Source of the DNA: Patiria miniata
Taxonomy: Eukaryota; Echinodermata; Asteroidea; Valvatida; Asterinidae
DNA length: 64,000 nucleotides
Reading direction: 5' to 3'
Assembly: GCF_015706575.1 (NCBI RefSeq)
Contig: NW_024037057.1
Coordinates: forward strand, 4,793,501-4,857,500
Shown: in pieces, positions 60,197 to 64,000 of the stretch
How the letters are laid out: each line of letters opens with the position of its first letter
How positions within the stretch are numbered: the stretch's first letter is position 1
The notes under the pieces: generated by a model
What the model was told of the DNA's origin: nothing
Seen by the model: the letters and a program-made list of their open reading frames with translations, nothing else
The model's database searches: none
Translations under genes and position numbers: made by a program

Positions 60197-61350
60197 TGCA
60201 TGAGCTTCTGGTTTGATCTTTTAGTTTATGGGGTTGGAGTAGGAATGGGGTAGGTGCATGAGCTTCTGGTTTGATCTTTTAGTTTATGGGGTTGGAGTAG
60301 GGATGGGGTTGGAGTAGGGATGGGGTAGGGGAGGGTGGGGTGGGGTGGGGTGGGGTGGGGTGGGGTGGGGTGGGGTGGGGTGGGGTGGGGTGGGGTGGGG
60401 TGGGGTGGGGTGGGGTGGGGTGGGGTGGGGTGGGGTGGGGTGGGGTGGGGTGGGGGTGGGGTGGGGTGGGGTGGGGTGGGGTGGGGTGGGGTGGGGTGGG
60501 GTGGGGTGGGGTGGGGTGGGGTGGGGTGGGGTGGGGTGGGGTGGGGTGGGGTGGGGTGGGGTGGGGTGGGGTGGGGTGGGGTGGGGTGGGGTGGGGTGGG
60601 TGGGGGTGGGGTGGGGTGGGGTGGGGTGGGGTGGGGTGGGGTGGGGTGGGGTGGGGTGGGGTGGGGTGGGGTGGGGTGGGGTGGGGTGGGGTGGGGTATA
60701 GGGTTGGAGTTGGGGTTTGTGTGAGTAGGATGAGTAGGGGAGCTAGGATGGGTGGGGCGGGGTGGGTTGGGGTGGGGAGAGGGGTTGGAATACTGGGTTT
60801 GGGTGGGGTGGGGATTTGTAGGGGTTGGGTGGGAACAGGTAGGGAGAGACAGGTAGGGAGAGGATGGGCATGGATATAGGGGTTGGGTTAGGAGGGGGTT
60901 GGGCAGGGGGCGGGATATAGGATCGGAGTAGGGGTTGGGTTGGGGATGTGTAGGGATGGGTTGTAGGGGTTGGATATGGGGAGGGGGCAGTATATAGGGA
61001 TCAGAGTAGGGGTTGCATGGGGTCAGGTGGGGATGTATGGGTGGGGGAATGGGGTGGGCGGGATATTGGAATTCGAGTAAGGGTTAGGATGGGGATGTGT
61101 AGGGTGGGTAAGGACAGATAAGGGAAGATAGGGTAGGTGGGTGTAGGGGGTTGGGGTAGGGGAGGGTACGGGTCAGGGGAGGGGGAAGGAGATAGGGATT
61201 GGAGTTTGAGTGGGGTTGGGATGTGTAGGTGATAGGGTGGGGATGGTTAGGGGAGGATGGAATGGGTGTGGGTAGGGGGTTGGGTGGGGGAGGGGGCGGG
61301 TTGGGGATGGGGTAAGGTTTTGGGATGGGGTAAGGTTCGGGGGAGGTGGT
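60197..61350 (+). repeat. G-rich block with (GGGGT)n microsatellite
   Basis: A 54-bp unit (TGAGCTTCTGGTTTGATCTT) occurs twice at 60197-60300. Then about 73 copies of GGGGT at 60333-60697, with two phase changes. Degenerate GGGGTTGGG-type sequence runs on to about 61350. Open frames of WGGVG or MGWGG type are artefacts. Confidence 0.95.
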
Positions 61351-61558
61351 GATGGTGCTGTGTCTACATGTACATGTATACCCATTCTTGTTCTGCATTT
61401 GTGGCGACTACACAAGAGTTTTCCCATGGTACTACAAGTATGGGGACCAGAAGACACTGTTGGGGCTGCAAAAATCCACAAGTGGGTCCTAATTACCCTA
61501 ACAATGGAAAACTCCCCCATAATACAGTGACGGCTAACCTATATACATATGTATTTAT

Positions 61559-63808
61559 GGGTCATTCCATGCCAACTCAACAAATGGTGCACACCATCAC
61601 CTCTTGGATTTTTTTCTTTTTTGGTGTACTGAAAGATACTTAGGAGAAATGCAAATTCTGAAAATTTGGGGTCTCTACGACTTTTCGTTCTTGCGCAACA
61701 GCATTTTGAAATTTGAGGTGGGCGGGGCCAAAAGTGCGTCGCGTCACGAAATTCAATGTTTAAAGGGCCATATATTTAAAACTATACACCCCAGACATTT
61801 CAAACTTGGTAATCTGGGCTATTTTTTGCTGTAGATTTCAAATATTTTAACAGAAAGAAAGTAGCTTGTTTCATTTTTAAGTTAAAGGGGCCCCAAAATG
61901 GCCCAAAACTCATCTGGACCAATGTTCGGGGGGGTGTAAGTCAAAAATTGAAAATATTTTTTTCACCAATTTTTTTGCCTGTAATAGCCCCCAAGTGAAA
62001 CTACTTTCATGTAAAATCTTACACTTATATTAACTTCATTGAATGAGATATAGCCCTTGCAAAAAGCAAATTTCTTATTTTTACGATAACTTGACCCCCC
62101 CAAAAACCAACGTCAGACATTCCGCCCCAAATTTTGCTTCACATATGTTTGAGGTTGGTCCTTAGTGAAGTCCTCTGAAAAGTTTCATGTTGGTGTCTAA
62201 ATGTCTTCAGTGGATAGCTGGGCTTTATAAAGAGTCTATATCTTACTATGCTGCAGGTTCCGTAACATACAAGTACATGTACATGTACTTGTATTTTATG
62301 GAACCAGCACAACAAAATCCCTGTTGATAGACTGTTGATAGACTTGGGTCAAGACTACCCATTTCCTGCTCAATAAACAGTTGCTTGTAGACCTATGTGT
62401 GCATTATATGCAAATTAGGTTAAATGACTTGAGAGTCTTATTCTTTCCATGTGCTCATCACACAGCATGCATGTCATGTATACATTTAATATAACCAGTT
62501 CTCACTTGCACAGCATAGTATAGCACTAACCTGAACCAAAGAGAAGTGATTCAGTTTGAGTAAAGGGTCTATGGTTTTAACCTGATGATCTTAGTTTTCA
62601 TTATGGATAAGGGGATTCTAGTTCATGCAGGAAACTCATCATGCACCAATTGTAGCAGCTGACCTCAACCCAGGAAAATATGTTTGTGTGGTCTATGATG
62701 ATGTTTGGTACATTGCTATTGTAGAAGATGTATCACAACTTCATGAGGATGTGTATGTCCGCTTCATGTACAGGACGGAATCAACAAATACTCTCTATTG
62801 GCCACAAAGAGAAGATAAATGTAACATTCCATTTGTTGATGTGTTGTGTTGCGTACCAACAGCAGAACTTCTACATAGTGGTGGAAGGCAATACAAACAT
62901 AGTGAGCCAACCATCATGCAACTCATTCAACTTCATCAAAACTACATCACAAGGAATGCATAATTTCACCTGTGAAACTGTAAACAATTATATCAACTGA
63001 TCAAAAGTCTACATGTACAAATGTAAGCTAAGTTTCATACCCAACTTATTCTTTATGTACCGACTGCTGTTATTCTTGGTACAATGTACATGTACTTGTA
63101 TGTTACGGAACCTGCAGCATCGTAAGATATAGACTCATTATAAAGCCCAGCTATCCACTGAAGACATTTAGACACCAACATGAAACTTTTCAGAGGACTT
63201 CACTAAGGACCAACCTCAAACATATGTGAAGCAAAATTTGGGGCGGAATGTCTGACGTTGGTTTTTGGGGGGGTCAAGTTATCGTAAAAATAAGAAATTT
63301 GCTTTTTGCAAGGGCTATATCTCATTCAATGAAGTTAATATAAGTGTAAGATTTTACATGAAAGTAGTTTCACTTGGGGGCTATTACAGGCAAAAAAATT
63401 GGTGAAAAAATATTTTCAATTTTTGACTTACACCCCCCCGAACATTGGTCCAGATGAGTTTTGGGCCATTTGGGGGCCCCTTTAACTTAAAAATGAAACA
63501 AGCTACTTTCTTTCTGTTAAAATATTTGAAATCTACAGCAAAAAATAGCCCAGATTACCAAGTTTGAAATGTCTGGGGTGTATAGTTTTAAATATATGGC
63601 CCTTTAAACATTGAATTTCGTGACGCGACGCACTTTTGGCCCCGCCCACCTCAAATTTCAAAATGCTGTTGCGCAAGAACGAAAAGTCGTAGAGACCCCA
63701 AATTTTCAGAATTTGCATTTCTCCTAAGTATCTTTCAGTACACCAAAAAAGAAAAAAATCCAAGAGGTGATGGTGTGCAACATTTGTTGAGTTGGCATGG
63801 AATGACCC
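61559..63808 (+). mobile_element. Young DNA-transposon-like element with 726-bp inverted ends
   Basis: Arms 61559-62284 and 63083-63808 are near-identical inverse copies starting GGGTCATTCCATGCCAACTC. TTAT flanks both sides, a possible 4-bp target duplication. The 0.8-kb centre holds one coding stretch (62625-62963). The near identity of the arms points to a recent insertion or conversion. Superfamily not recognised; it looks like a deletion derivative keeping only the 3' end of its gene. In MAM intron 4. Confidence 0.85.
62625..62963 (+). CDS. C-terminal fragment of an unknown transposon protein
   Basis: About 112 residues with a compact pattern: GKYVCVVYDDVWYIAIVED, then VRFMYR, LYWP, DKCNIPFVDVLC. 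This looks like a small beta-barrel (Tudor or SH3-like) module, but I do not know its family. A stop lies two codons before the first ATG, and AG acceptor-like sites (TTCTAG, CATGCAG) lie there, so it is probably the last exon of a longer gene whose other exons are missing. No transposase catalytic motif is present. Confidence 0.5.
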   Translation: MQETHHAPIVAADLNPGKYVCVVYDDVWYIAIVEDVSQLHEDVYVRFMYRTESTNTLYWPQREDKCNIPFVDVLCCVPTAELLHSGGRQYKHSEPTIMQLIQLHQNYITRNA

Positions 63809-63979
63809 TTATTAGGTAATCTGTTAACTTTTTATGTTGACATTTAAAAACTGACCCCTACACCTAGGCACATCAACAAGAATCCTGATCCCCTTCCATC
63901 ATGCCCATCCTCAACCCTACCTTCAGCCTCCCTTCCTGCCTTGGACAGCGAGCCATGGCGGCTTCGCCGTTCTAGTCAA

Positions 63980-64000
63980 TTTTTTTTTCTCTTTGCAGTG
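63980..64000 (+). other. Possible splice acceptor of the next MAM-gene exon
   Basis: A long pyrimidine tract runs into TTTGCAG, with exon bases from 63999. Joined to the phase-1 end at 58123 the next codon would be GTG. Only two exon bases are visible, so this is weak. Confidence 0.35.

Noticed and set aside
60335-60879. Glycine/tryptophan-rich open frames up to 179 residues
   Set aside because: Pure (GGGGT)n microsatellite in an intron.
61604-63763. Two identical 76-residue proteins (MDFFLFWCTERYLG start) on opposite strands
   Set aside because: They are the two inverted arms of one element; no protein family resemblance.

Overview
The window is eukaryotic genomic DNA: intron-rich, about two thirds or more non-coding, and packed with dispersed terminal-inverted-repeat (TIR) elements, tRNA-derived SINEs, one Helitron-like element and many minisatellites. 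Protein similarity and repeat style point to a marine invertebrate deuterostome. I lean towards an echinoderm, but hemichordate or amphioxus cannot be excluded from sequence alone. No viral, retroviral or capsid-coding element was recognised.

Three host genes are supported exon by exon. (1) PSMC3/Rpt5, a 26S proteasome ATPase, lies on the minus strand (1-13,949). Eight coding exons run from the start codon through Walker A and Walker B, and the C-terminus lies off the left edge. (2) GULO, L-gulonolactone oxidase (last step of vitamin C synthesis), lies on the plus strand (20,085-43,587). Ten coding exons give about 437 residues, close to the 440 of the rat enzyme, but exon 9 is one base short. 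(3) A secreted or membrane protein lies on the plus strand (48,942 to beyond the right edge): a signal-peptide exon followed by one complete MAM domain over three phase-1 exons. PSMC3 and GULO are divergent, with about 6.1 kb between their start codons; GULO and the MAM gene are co-directional. There is no operon logic here, and the three genes look functionally unrelated.

Repeat layout. PSMC3 introns hold a nest in intron 3 (a TIR element with a tRNA-like core, split by a hAT-type element that itself holds a smaller hAT element), a hairpin-forming minisatellite, and several TTAA-flanked elements. The 14-20 kb spacer holds a degenerate tandem repeat, palindromic arrays and fold-back hairpins. 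GULO introns hold a 1-kb palindrome, many TTAA-type MITEs, a young 1.08-kb tandem duplication, a Helentron-like element inside a SINE tail, and tandem arrays made of the gene's own splice donors. The MAM gene's introns hold acceptor- and donor-derived tandem repeats, a large C-rich then G-rich block, and a young 2.25-kb element with 726-bp inverted ends.

The most interesting pattern is that exon-intron junctions themselves are tandemly duplicated in at least five places in two unrelated genes (GULO exons 4, 8 and 9; both sides of MAM exon 3). Each leaves arrays of intact or decayed splice sites next to the true one, and two of the extra donors would extend the protein in frame.
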